Assembly: GCA_003598135.1 (NCBI GenBank)
Contig: QZKA01000032.1
Location: 1-49,047, forward strand
Direction of reading: 5' to 3'
DNA: 49,047 nucleotides
Origin: Candidatus Omnitrophota bacterium
GTDB taxonomy: Bacteria > Omnitrophota > Gorgyraeia > Gygaellales > Profunditerraquicolaceae
Of the stretch, positions 21,955 to 28,820 are shown piece by piece. The translations under genes were made by a program, and so were the position numbers. The notes under the pieces are model-generated. The model searched no databases and was not told the origin of the DNA. It saw only the letters and a program-made list of their open reading frames with translations. The stretch's first letter is position 1. Each line of letters begins with the position of its first letter.

Positions 21955-22625
21955 TTGCATATCGCAAGATCGGCTACCTTTTTATATTAACTTTGTTGTG
22001 TATAGGCAGGGGGGATTTGGGTATGGCAAAGACAAAAGAAATCCAATTACCGCAACCTAAAAATAAAGGAACGATTTCTCTTGAAGAAGCAATTGCAAAA
22101 AGGCGCTCTCAGAGGTCATTCAGTAATAAGGAATTGACCCTCTCCCAGATCAGCCAATTACTCTGGGCAGCGCAAGGTATTACGGAGAGAAAAGGCGGTC
22201 GTGTGCTGCGCAGTGCTCCTTCTGCAGGCGCGTTATATCCGATGGAAATTTATGCGCTTACCAAAGACGGCCTGTATCATTATCTTCCGGAGAGCCATGC
22301 GCTTGAGGTGTTACGCGATGGCGATTTGCGGGGTAAATTGTCTGGTGCCAGCCTAGGTCAAAGCTCAGTTAGTGACGCGCCCTTAGATATCGTCATCTGC
22401 GCAGTGTATGAGCGGGTTACTTCTAAATACAGAGAGCGCGGGAACAGGTACGTTGCTGTCGAGGCAGGCCATGTTGCCCAGAACATCCATTTGCAGGCTG
22501 TTGCGTTAGGCCTGGTTTCCGTGCCCATAGGCGCATTTAGCGATGAAGAAGTGAAAAAAGTATTGGATCTTCCCGCAGATTGCGTGTCTTTATATATCAT
22601 TCCTGTCGGCTACAGCCAGCCTTAA
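21951..22625 (+). CDS. SagB-type nitroreductase-family flavoprotein
   Basis: A 224-residue protein with a short hydrophobic N-terminus (LFILTLLCIG, residues 11-20), possibly a signal peptide, followed by a nitroreductase fold: RRSQRSFSNKELT near residue 50, SAGALYPMEIYAL near 91 and AGHVAQNIHLQAVALGL near 172. SagB-type enzymes are FMN-dependent oxidoreductases; in lantibiotic-like systems they dehydrogenate azolines, but the lone form with a secretion-like N-terminus is of unknown function. No azoline cyclodehydratase is nearby, so a peptide-maturation role is not supported. Confidence 0.85.
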   Translation: MIAYRKIGYLFILTLLCIGRGDLGMAKTKEIQLPQPKNKGTISLEEAIAKRRSQRSFSNKELTLSQISQLLWAAQGITERKGGRVLRSAPSAGALYPMEIYALTKDGLYHYLPESHALEVLRDGDLRGKLSGASLGQSSVSDAPLDIVICAVYERVTSKYRERGNRYVAVEAGHVAQNIHLQAVALGLVSVPIGAFSDEEVKKVLDLPADCVSLYIIPVGYSQP

Positions 22626-22716
22626 AATAATCCTGTGAGAGTTTGCCTCTTTCTGCGTCTATTAGAGTAGAAGGAAGCGGTCATTTCTATGAAACACCCA
22701 ACGAGCCTGCCCTAAC

Positions 22717-23283
22717 ATGAGATCAATTATTGCGTTGTTAATTTTTTTTACCGCTCTCTTATCAGCCGGCCGTTACGCAACGGCCAAGGAAGGCAATTAT
22801 CTGCTTCAGAAGCCCAAGCATGTTTCCGATGACCAGCTTAGAGAGAGGGCAATCGAACGTTATATTATACCGTGGAATGCGGATGAGGCGTATTTTAGAG
22901 AGGCAGTAGAGCAGGAAAATTCTATCGCCGTATGGATGATGCTGGGCAGGAAAGAAAAGTTGGAGTTAGTCACCGGCATGATAGCACGATACGCACAGAA
23001 TAATGTCACTATAAAACGTCCGCCCGGCTTTTACGTGGATGCGATGAACGCCGTTCTTTATCAATGCATGGAAGGCGAGCCGTTTGAAGAAAACACCAGA
23101 GGATATATCAGGATACTGTTTGATACCACTGCAATTTTGTACGGGGATTTCGATAACGGCACGGACAAGGTCGAGATGGTCAGGAAACTTTTGGGTGAGG
23201 ATCAGTTTGAGGAGTACAAACAAATATTCCGCGATACCTATGAGGCATTACGTAAGGAAGAGAAGACAGGAAAACCCCATTAA
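22717..23283 (+). CDS. Exported protein of unknown function
   Basis: A 188-residue protein. A signal peptide (residues 1-23, hydrophobic IIALLIFFTALLSAG, cleavage likely after ATA) is followed by a largely helical, charged mature part with few Cys (one near residue 110). No known domain was recognised. No ribosome site stands out before the ATG at 22717, which lies 91 bases after the nitroreductase gene. Secretion to the periplasm is likely. Confidence 0.6.
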   Translation: MRSIIALLIFFTALLSAGRYATAKEGNYLLQKPKHVSDDQLRERAIERYIIPWNADEAYFREAVEQENSIAVWMMLGRKEKLELVTGMIARYAQNNVTIKRPPGFYVDAMNAVLYQCMEGEPFEENTRGYIRILFDTTAILYGDFDNGTDKVEMVRKLLGEDQFEEYKQIFRDTYEALRKEEKTGKPH

Positions 23284-23289
23284 TACCAC

Positions 23290-23318
23290 TTGACAAAAAT
23301 TAAGTTATGTGGTATCTT
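23290..23318 (+). promoter_or_regulatory. Promoter of GAF-ANTAR leader
   Basis: TTGACA (23290-23295), 17-base spacer, TATCTT (23313-23318). It lies just after the preceding stop codon. Confidence 0.65.
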
Positions 23319-23334
23319 TAATCAAGATTGGTTA

Positions 23335-23351
23335 GGCACAAGGTTCGTGCC
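23335..23351 (+). other. Leader hairpin before first terminator
   Basis: GGCAC, loop AAGGTTC, GTGCC. The loop begins with A and has G at position 4, as in ANTAR-bound hairpins, but has seven bases rather than six. Confidence 0.4.
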
Positions 23352-23362
23352 AATGAAAGGAC

Positions 23363-23393
23363 AAAGGCGTTTTCTCAAAGAAGCGCCTTTTTT
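23363..23393 (+). terminator. First intrinsic terminator in the GAF-ANTAR leader
   Basis: AAAGGCGTTTT pairs with GAAGCGCCTTT (with G-U pairs) around the loop CTCAAA, followed by a T-run. It lies about 45 nt after the predicted promoter start and well before the gene. Confidence 0.75.
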
Positions 23394-23493
23394 GTTTCCT
23401 TTCCCTTTTCAGCGTAAGAAAGAAGTGAAAAGGAATGTTTCCTTGGCGAGCGCTGTATAGCTCAAGACAGGGGCATTTCTTTTAACAAACAAT

Positions 23494-23534
23494 GACGTTT
23501 TATACCGAATCAATCGGCGTAAAACGTCTTTTTT
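23494..23534 (+). terminator. Second intrinsic terminator, abutting the GAF-ANTAR start
   Basis: GACGTTTTA (23494-23502) pairs with TAAAACGTC (23520-23528) and is followed by T-run 23529-23534; the ATG of the gene is five bases further. The ribosome site is thus missing or hidden, consistent with regulation at this point. Confidence 0.75.
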
Positions 23535-23538
23535 ATTT

Positions 23539-24300
23539 ATGGCACTCAAAAACGGGCTGAAAAGCGGTCTTTTCGAAGAACAGATAAAGGCGCTGTTTAA
23601 AATCAGCAAAGCGATTACCTCCGACCTTTATCTTGAGGATATCCTTCGCCTCATTGTCACCGTTACCGCGGAAGCATTAGGGTCGAATATCTGTTCTTTG
23701 ATGTTGTTAGATGAGAAAAATAGCGAGCTGGTAGTGCGCGCCACGCAGAGCGTCAGTGATGAGTACAATAAAAAACCTCCGCTAAAAATCGGCGAAGGCA
23801 TTGCCGGAAAAGTCGTAAAGGAAAACAGGCCTATTGCCGTTAAAGATATCCAGAGCGAAAAGGAATATAAGCATAAAGATATTGCCAAGAAAGAGGGCCT
23901 GCGTTCCCTGCTTTGCGTGCCGCTGGCAGTAAAGAATAAGGTTATTGGAGTGATTAATTGCTACACGCCGACGCCCCATGAGTTTACCGAGACTGAAATC
24001 GAGGTCTTAACCACCATTGCCAATCAGGCGGCAGTCGCTATTGAGAATACGGAATTACTGGTCAAGAGCCAGGTAATCCAGGAAGAGCTAGAGACGCGCA
24101 AACGGGTGGAGCGCGCAAAGGGAATCCTGATGGAAGAGGAAAAATTAACCGAGGAGGAGGCGTATCTAAAAATCAGGAAGTACAGCATGGACAGGCGCAA
24201 GACCATGCGTGAGGTTGCAGAGGCAATTATTCTTGCGTCGGATATGAAGAAGATGGTTAACGGAAAACACGCGCATGCTCATAAGGCCAAAGTGAATTAG
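23539..24300 (+). CDS. GAF-ANTAR RNA-binding antitermination regulator
   Basis: A 253-residue protein with a GAF sensor domain (about residues 15-165; KITSDL, PLKIGEGIAGKVV, LLCVPL) and a C-terminal ANTAR domain (about 178-235; RKRVERAKGILMEE and SMDRRKTMREVAEAIIL). ANTAR domains bind paired hairpins in nascent RNA and suppress terminators, often for nitrogen-assimilation genes. Its own leader holds two terminators, so autoregulation is plausible. The next gene, a glutamate-synthase-like enzyme, starts 51 bases later and could share the transcript. The GAF ligand is unknown. The His-rich tail (NGKHAHAHKAK) is unusual. Confidence 0.92.
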   Translation: MALKNGLKSGLFEEQIKALFKISKAITSDLYLEDILRLIVTVTAEALGSNICSLMLLDEKNSELVVRATQSVSDEYNKKPPLKIGEGIAGKVVKENRPIAVKDIQSEKEYKHKDIAKKEGLRSLLCVPLAVKNKVIGVINCYTPTPHEFTETEIEVLTTIANQAAVAIENTELLVKSQVIQEELETRKRVERAKGILMEEEKLTEEEAYLKIRKYSMDRRKTMREVAEAIILASDMKKMVNGKHAHAHKAKVN

Positions 24301-24351
24301 CCCCGCGGTTGGGGTTAGTTGCGTGGGTGTGCGGCAACAGAAGGAGGAGCG

Positions 24352-26004
24352 ATGAATTTGCAAAGGCCGAATGCCAATGACGCCACAGGGACGTTTAACC
24401 GTTCCAAGAGCGTGGTACCGGGTTCAGGTATCTGTTCCCGCTGCGTAGACGGGTGCAGAGGTAATTGCGAAGTATTTAAGGCTTCATTCAGGAGCCGGGA
24501 AGTAATCTATCCCGGTCCTTTTGGTGAGGTGACTGCAGGCGCAGACAAGAATTATCCCGTAGATTACTCCCACTTAAATATTCAGGGCTATGCCTTGGGC
24601 GCAAAAGGGCTGCCCGGGGCCGAAGAGGGAAATCCTGATAACACAAAATTTCCCAACGTCAACACAGAGACCGAATACGGCTGGACCAGCAAGGTCAAGA
24701 TGAAGGTTCCCATTTTTACCGGAGCGCTCGGCTCAACCGAGATTGCCCGCAAGAACTGGGAGCATTTTGCAGTGGGTGCTGCGATATCAGGTATTACGCT
24801 TGTCTGCGGCGAAAATGTCTGTGGTATTGACCCAGGGCTAGAGCTTGACAGTAAAGGCAAGATCAAAAACTCACCCGATATGGACCGCCGCATCGGGGTC
24901 TATAAGAAATTCCAGGAAGGTTACGGCGAAATACTCGTCCAGATGAACGTGGAAGACACTCGTTTAGGCGTGGCTGAGTATGTGCGTAAGAAACATAACC
25001 TCCAGGCCATAGAGCTGAAATGGGGCCAGGGTGCTAAGTGTATCGGCGGTGAAATAAAGGTGAAGAGCCTTGACCGCGCGCTGGAACTAAAAAAGCGCGG
25101 CTATATCGTAACTCCTGATCCGTCACTGGAAGCAGTGCAGCTGGCTTTCAAAGACGGCGCAATCAAGGAGTTTGAGCGGCATTCGCGGTTAGGGTTTGTC
25201 TCGGAAGAGGCATTCATGGCGGAAGTTGAGCGCCTGCGCGATTTAGGGTTTAAGCGCATTACCTTAAAAACCGGTGCGTATTCTATGCGCGAGCTGGCAA
25301 TGGCGCTTAAATATTCTTCTTTGGCTAAGATTGACCTTCTGACCATTGACGGAGCGCCGGGCGGCACAGGCATGAGTCCGTGGAGGATGATGGAGGAGTG
25401 GGGTATTCCGACATTCTATCTTCAGGCGCTTGCCTATGAATTCTGCAAGAAGCTTGCCAAGAATGGCTTGCGTATTCCTGATATTGCGATTGCCGGTGGT
25501 TTTTCCACCGAGGACCATATTTTTAAGATCCTGGCCATGGGCGCGCCTTACGTCAAGGCCGTGTGTATGGGTAGGGCTTTGATGATTCCTGGAATGGTCG
25601 GCAAGAATATCGGAAGCTGGATTAAAGAAAATAACCTTCCTTCAACCGTTTCAGACTACGGTAAGACTGAAAAAGAGATCTTTGTCTGCTATGAAGAGCT
25701 TGCCGAGAGGTTTGGGAAGGATATGAAGGATATCCCGCTGGGCGCGATCGGGATTTACTCGTTTGTCCAGAAAATCAGGGTCGGCCTGCAGCAGCTGATG
25801 GCCGGTAGCAGGAATTTTAAGGTGAGCACTATTTCCCGCAGCGACCTGATGAGCCTGACCGAAGACGCAGCCAAAGTTTCAGGGATTCCTTACGTGATGG
25901 ATGCGTATCGCAAGGAAGCTGAAGACATCTTAAACGGCAAAGGTAACGGGAAGCATGAAAACCATTTTAACGGACGCCGCGCAAAAGTAGCGGTAGGCAG
26001 GTGA
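24352..26004 (+). CDS. FMN-binding glutamate synthase-like protein
   Basis: A 550-residue protein with the glutamate synthase central/FMN domain (about residues 130-470), including TIDGAPGGTGMSPWRM and the FMN-binding barrel region, and a Cys-rich N-terminus (C28, C31, C35, C39). It lacks the amidotransferase domain of full GltB, as do archaeal-type and stand-alone homologues, so ammonia or another nitrogen donor may be the substrate. AAGGAGG supports the ATG at 24352. A GAF-ANTAR gene lies directly upstream and a Cys-rich small protein follows 3 bases after the stop, suggesting one operon in nitrogen metabolism. Confidence 0.88.
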   Translation: MNLQRPNANDATGTFNRSKSVVPGSGICSRCVDGCRGNCEVFKASFRSREVIYPGPFGEVTAGADKNYPVDYSHLNIQGYALGAKGLPGAEEGNPDNTKFPNVNTETEYGWTSKVKMKVPIFTGALGSTEIARKNWEHFAVGAAISGITLVCGENVCGIDPGLELDSKGKIKNSPDMDRRIGVYKKFQEGYGEILVQMNVEDTRLGVAEYVRKKHNLQAIELKWGQGAKCIGGEIKVKSLDRALELKKRGYIVTPDPSLEAVQLAFKDGAIKEFERHSRLGFVSEEAFMAEVERLRDLGFKRITLKTGAYSMRELAMALKYSSLAKIDLLTIDGAPGGTGMSPWRMMEEWGIPTFYLQALAYEFCKKLAKNGLRIPDIAIAGGFSTEDHIFKILAMGAPYVKAVCMGRALMIPGMVGKNIGSWIKENNLPSTVSDYGKTEKEIFVCYEELAERFGKDMKDIPLGAIGIYSFVQKIRVGLQQLMAGSRNFKVSTISRSDLMSLTEDAAKVSGIPYVMDAYRKEAEDILNGKGNGKHENHFNGRRAKVAVGR

Positions 26005-26007
26005 GCC

Positions 26008-26199
26008 ATGGAGAATAAAGGACTGTGTGTCAGCTGTGTATCTGACAAGACGTGCATGTTTAACCGGAAATTTCCGGTGCTTCAGTGCGAGGAGTTTAGC
26101 GATTTTGGTTCAAACGGAAAATTGCGGTCCGCAAAGTCATTCGTTTGCAGCCGCTCTTCAGTAAAGCCTCGTCCGCAGGAAGAAACCATCGCAGAGTAA
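26008..26199 (+). CDS. Small Cys-rich protein following glutamate synthase-like gene
   Basis: A 63-residue protein starting 3 bases after the synthase. Cys7, Cys10, Cys16 and Cys27 lie in a compact pattern (CVSCVSDKTC, PVLQCEEF) and Cys47 is extra, a possible Fe-S or zinc site. To my knowledge similar small proteins often follow stand-alone glutamate synthase homologues, so an electron- or metal-carrying partner is plausible, but the function is unknown. Confidence 0.7.
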   Translation: MENKGLCVSCVSDKTCMFNRKFPVLQCEEFSDFGSNGKLRSAKSFVCSRSSVKPRPQEETIAE

Positions 26200-26209
26200 G
26201 CCGTACCAA

Positions 26210-26250
26210 GGGCGCTTCCTTTTATAAAGGGAGCGCTCTCCCTTCTTTTT
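26210..26250 (+). terminator. Intrinsic terminator after GAF-ANTAR operon
   Basis: GGGCGCTTCC (26210-26219) pairs with GGGAGCGCTC (26229-26238) with two G-U pairs; a T-run follows at 26246-26250. Confidence 0.65.
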
Positions 26251-26282
26251 CAAAATCAGCTGTATTCCCCAGTAATATTTAC

Positions 26283-26338
26283 TTGACAAGTTTCAGATAA
26301 GTTGTTATACTTTTCATACAAATCATACAAAACATACA
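26283..26338 (+). promoter_or_regulatory. Promoter with triple CATACA operator-like repeat
   Basis: TTGACA (26283-26288), 17 bases, TATACT (26306-26311). CATACA follows at 26315, 26324 and 26333, an exact 9-base period just downstream of the -10. The encoded AbrB-type protein could bind these repeats and repress its own operon. Confidence 0.75.
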
Positions 26339-26369
26339 TATTCACGCTTATTACGATAAAGGGGGAGCA

Positions 26370-26609
26370 ATGGAAAAGTTTGAAGGGCCTAAGGTCTATG
26401 GTGCAGTCACGGTAGGCGGGCGGGGGCAGGTAGTTATACCTGCGGATTTGAGGTCAACGTTTAAGATCAAATCCGGAGACAAGTTAATCGTGTTTGCCAA
26501 GCAGGGAGAAATGATCGGGCTTATTCAGGCAAACAGGCTTAATGATTTCTTAAGCCACATGTCTCAGGTAATGGCAGCGGTTAAAAAAATCAAACAGGCC
26601 GACAAATAA
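26370..26609 (+). CDS. AbrB/SpoVT-type DNA-binding regulator
   Basis: A 79-residue protein with the SpoVT/AbrB swapped-hairpin fold at about residues 10-52 (VGGRGQVVIPADLRSTFKI, GDKLIVFAK). Proteins of this family are transition-state regulators or antitoxins. No toxin gene is adjacent; it precedes the TolC-type efflux gene and its stop overlaps that start, so it probably regulates the efflux operon. AAAGGGGGAG supports the ATG at 26370. Confidence 0.85.
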   Translation: MEKFEGPKVYGAVTVGGRGQVVIPADLRSTFKIKSGDKLIVFAKQGEMIGLIQANRLNDFLSHMSQVMAAVKKIKQADK

Positions 26610-27871
26610 TGAAGAAATCCATCGCCGTCATTTTGTTTTTGATTTCAGCTGCTTTATGTATACGCACAGCCTCAGCTGAAGAAGTACTTACTTGGCAGGC
26701 TTGTATCAAAGAGGCACAAAAGAACCACCCGGATTTGATTTATGCCGAAGAAGGAGTGAAAGCGCAGCAAGCCGCAAAGAAAGTCACTGCAAGCGGCCTT
26801 TACCCCCAGATAGATAGTAGTGTTGCCGGCTCTACGGCAAAGGCTTCAGGTAAGATAACCGACACGTACCAATACGGCATCACCGGTACCCAGCTTTTGT
26901 TTGACGGGTCCCAGACAACTGATAAAGTAAAACAGGCTGAAGAGAATATCAAGGCCGCCCAATACACTTTTAGATTTACTTCAACTGAAGTACGGCTCAG
27001 GCTTCGGACCGCATTCATCAATTTACTAAAAGCCCAGGAATCACTGAACCTTACCCAAGAGATCTTTAATATCAGGAGAGGCAACCTTGAATTGATTACC
27101 TTGCGCTACGAATCCGGTTTAGAGCACAAAGGAGCGTTGCTTAATGCCGAGGCTAACCTCGCTGAATCACAATTTGAAATTGCCCAGGCAAAACGCGACC
27201 TTGAAGTCGCACAGCGGCAGCTGATTAAGGAAATGGGCAGGGTTGAGGTTTCCGGCGTACGCGTGCAGGGAGATTTTAAAGTAAGCGAAGCAGCATTAGA
27301 GAGGCCCGACTTTGCTGCGCTGGCAAAGAATAACCCTTCTTTACAAAAATTGAATGCCCAGAAGAATGCCGCCTTATTCGGCCTCCAGGCTTCCAAGGCA
27401 AATTTCCTTCCTGAGCTTTCTGCATCGGCAGGCGCGAATAAAAAGGGTTCGCAATGGCCGCCGGATGACGATCAATGGAATGCAGGATTGACTCTTTCTT
27501 TTCCGATATTTGAAGGCGGATTGAAGCAGGCCGAGATGTCTCAGGCAAGGGCGCAGTATAATCAGGCTCAGGCAAACGAAAGAAGCTCAAGGGACAGTGT
27601 GGTAGTGGCGCTTGAAGAGACCTGGGCAGCGCTCCAGGATGCCTTAGAGACAGTGGGGGTGCAAAAGAAATTTTTGGAAGCAGCAGAAGAGCGCGCAAAG
27701 ATTGCTGAAGCACAATACTCTTTAGGCTTAATCCAGTTTGATAACTGGACGATTATTGAAGACGATCTGGTGGGGACAAAGAAAGCGTTTCTAAGCGCCC
27801 AGTCAAATGCCTTGTTGGCTGAGGCTAACTGGATTCAGGCGAAAGGAGAGACATTGGAATATGCACACTAA
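26609..27871 (+). CDS. TolC-family outer-membrane efflux protein
   Basis: A 420-residue TolC-like protein. It has a signal peptide (residues 1-23, IAVILFLISAALCI) and two long coiled-coil repeats typical of the OEP family (EVRLRLRTAFINLLKAQESL near residue 125, ENLEQARAQYNQAQANERS-like near 300 and the alpha-helical LEETWAALQDALETV near 330). It forms the trimeric outer-membrane channel for a tripartite exporter with the two next genes. Overlaps MacA-like gene by 11 bases. Confidence 0.9.
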   Translation: MKKSIAVILFLISAALCIRTASAEEVLTWQACIKEAQKNHPDLIYAEEGVKAQQAAKKVTASGLYPQIDSSVAGSTAKASGKITDTYQYGITGTQLLFDGSQTTDKVKQAEENIKAAQYTFRFTSTEVRLRLRTAFINLLKAQESLNLTQEIFNIRRGNLELITLRYESGLEHKGALLNAEANLAESQFEIAQAKRDLEVAQRQLIKEMGRVEVSGVRVQGDFKVSEAALERPDFAALAKNNPSLQKLNAQKNAALFGLQASKANFLPELSASAGANKKGSQWPPDDDQWNAGLTLSFPIFEGGLKQAEMSQARAQYNQAQANERSSRDSVVVALEETWAALQDALETVGVQKKFLEAAEERAKIAEAQYSLGLIQFDNWTIIEDDLVGTKKAFLSAQSNALLAEANWIQAKGETLEYAH

Positions 27872-28820
27872 AAAAATTACCTTACTTTTTATCGTGCTTA
27901 TCATTTCGGGCATCATCGCAGGATACCTGCTTAAAACCAAGAAAAATGAATCAGCCGAGCAGGCTGCCGGGGAGATTAGTCCGTTTTTCGGCGCTATCAG
28001 GAATGTAATATCTTCAACCGGCACGGTCCTGCCGAAAAACCGCCTGGAAATAAAACCTCCGGTGAACGGAAGAATTGAGCGCATTTTGGTGAAAGAAGGA
28101 GATACAATCAAAACGGGCCAGATCCTGGCATGGATGAGCTCAACCGAAAGGGCAGCGCTCCTTGATGCGGCGCGGGGCAAGGGAGAAGAAACATTAAAGT
28201 ATTGGCAGGAAACCTATAAACCAATTCCTTTGCCTGCACCTATTGACGGGGAGGTAATCGTTGCCACGACACAGCCGGGCCAGACAGTGACTGCCAGCGA
28301 TGCGGTGGTGGTATTATCGGACCGCCTGATTGTGCGGGCGCAGGTGGATGAGACGGATATCGGAAAAATCACGCCTACTATGAAAGCGATCATTACTATC
28401 GATGCGTATCCCGACATCAAAATCAATGCTTCTGTAGAGCATATCTATTACGAATCGGAGACAGTAAATAACGTGACTATTTACAAAGTCGATTTACTGC
28501 CTGAGGAAACTCCGCTGTTTTTCCGCTCCGGCATGAACGCGAACATAGATTTTATTGAAGTAAACAAAGATAATGTCCTGCTTATCCCGCTTGAGGCAAT
28601 AACACAGGACAAAGGGGAACATTATGTGTTGGTCAGGCAGGGTAACAATAAAGAACCGTCACGGGCACTTGTCAAGCTCGGCATTTCAGACGATAAAAAC
28701 GCCGAAGTTGTTTCCGGTATTACTGCTGGCGATAGGATAATCTTAAAAACAAAAAAATATACCCTCCCACAGGCAGCAAGTACCGGGAGTAACCCGTTCC
28801 TGCCCAGCAGAAGAAGATGA
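27861..28820 (+). CDS. macA: MacA-like periplasmic adaptor (HlyD family)
   Basis: A 319-residue membrane-fusion protein. An N-terminal anchor (LLFIVLIISGIIAGYLL, residues 9-25) is followed by a lipoyl-like domain (KPPVNGRIERILVKEGDTIKTG near residue 70), a very short helical hairpin and a barrel domain (VDETDIGKI, IDAYPD). The hairpin is much shorter than in the 371-residue E. coli MacA, so contact with the TolC channel may differ. The ATG at 27861 overlaps the TolC gene. It is likely to link the MacB-type ATPase with the outer-membrane channel. Confidence 0.88.
   Translation: MHTKKITLLFIVLIISGIIAGYLLKTKKNESAEQAAGEISPFFGAIRNVISSTGTVLPKNRLEIKPPVNGRIERILVKEGDTIKTGQILAWMSSTERAALLDAARGKGEETLKYWQETYKPIPLPAPIDGEVIVATTQPGQTVTASDAVVVLSDRLIVRAQVDETDIGKITPTMKAIITIDAYPDIKINASVEHIYYESETVNNVTIYKVDLLPEETPLFFRSGMNANIDFIEVNKDNVLLIPLEAITQDKGEHYVLVRQGNNKEPSRALVKLGISDDKNAEVVSGITAGDRIILKTKKYTLPQAASTGSNPFLPSRRR

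Noticed and set aside
21951-22625. Azoline dehydrogenase of a natural-product cluster (SagB)
   Set aside because: No cyclodehydratase, precursor peptide or protease is nearby, and the protein has a secretion-like N-terminus.
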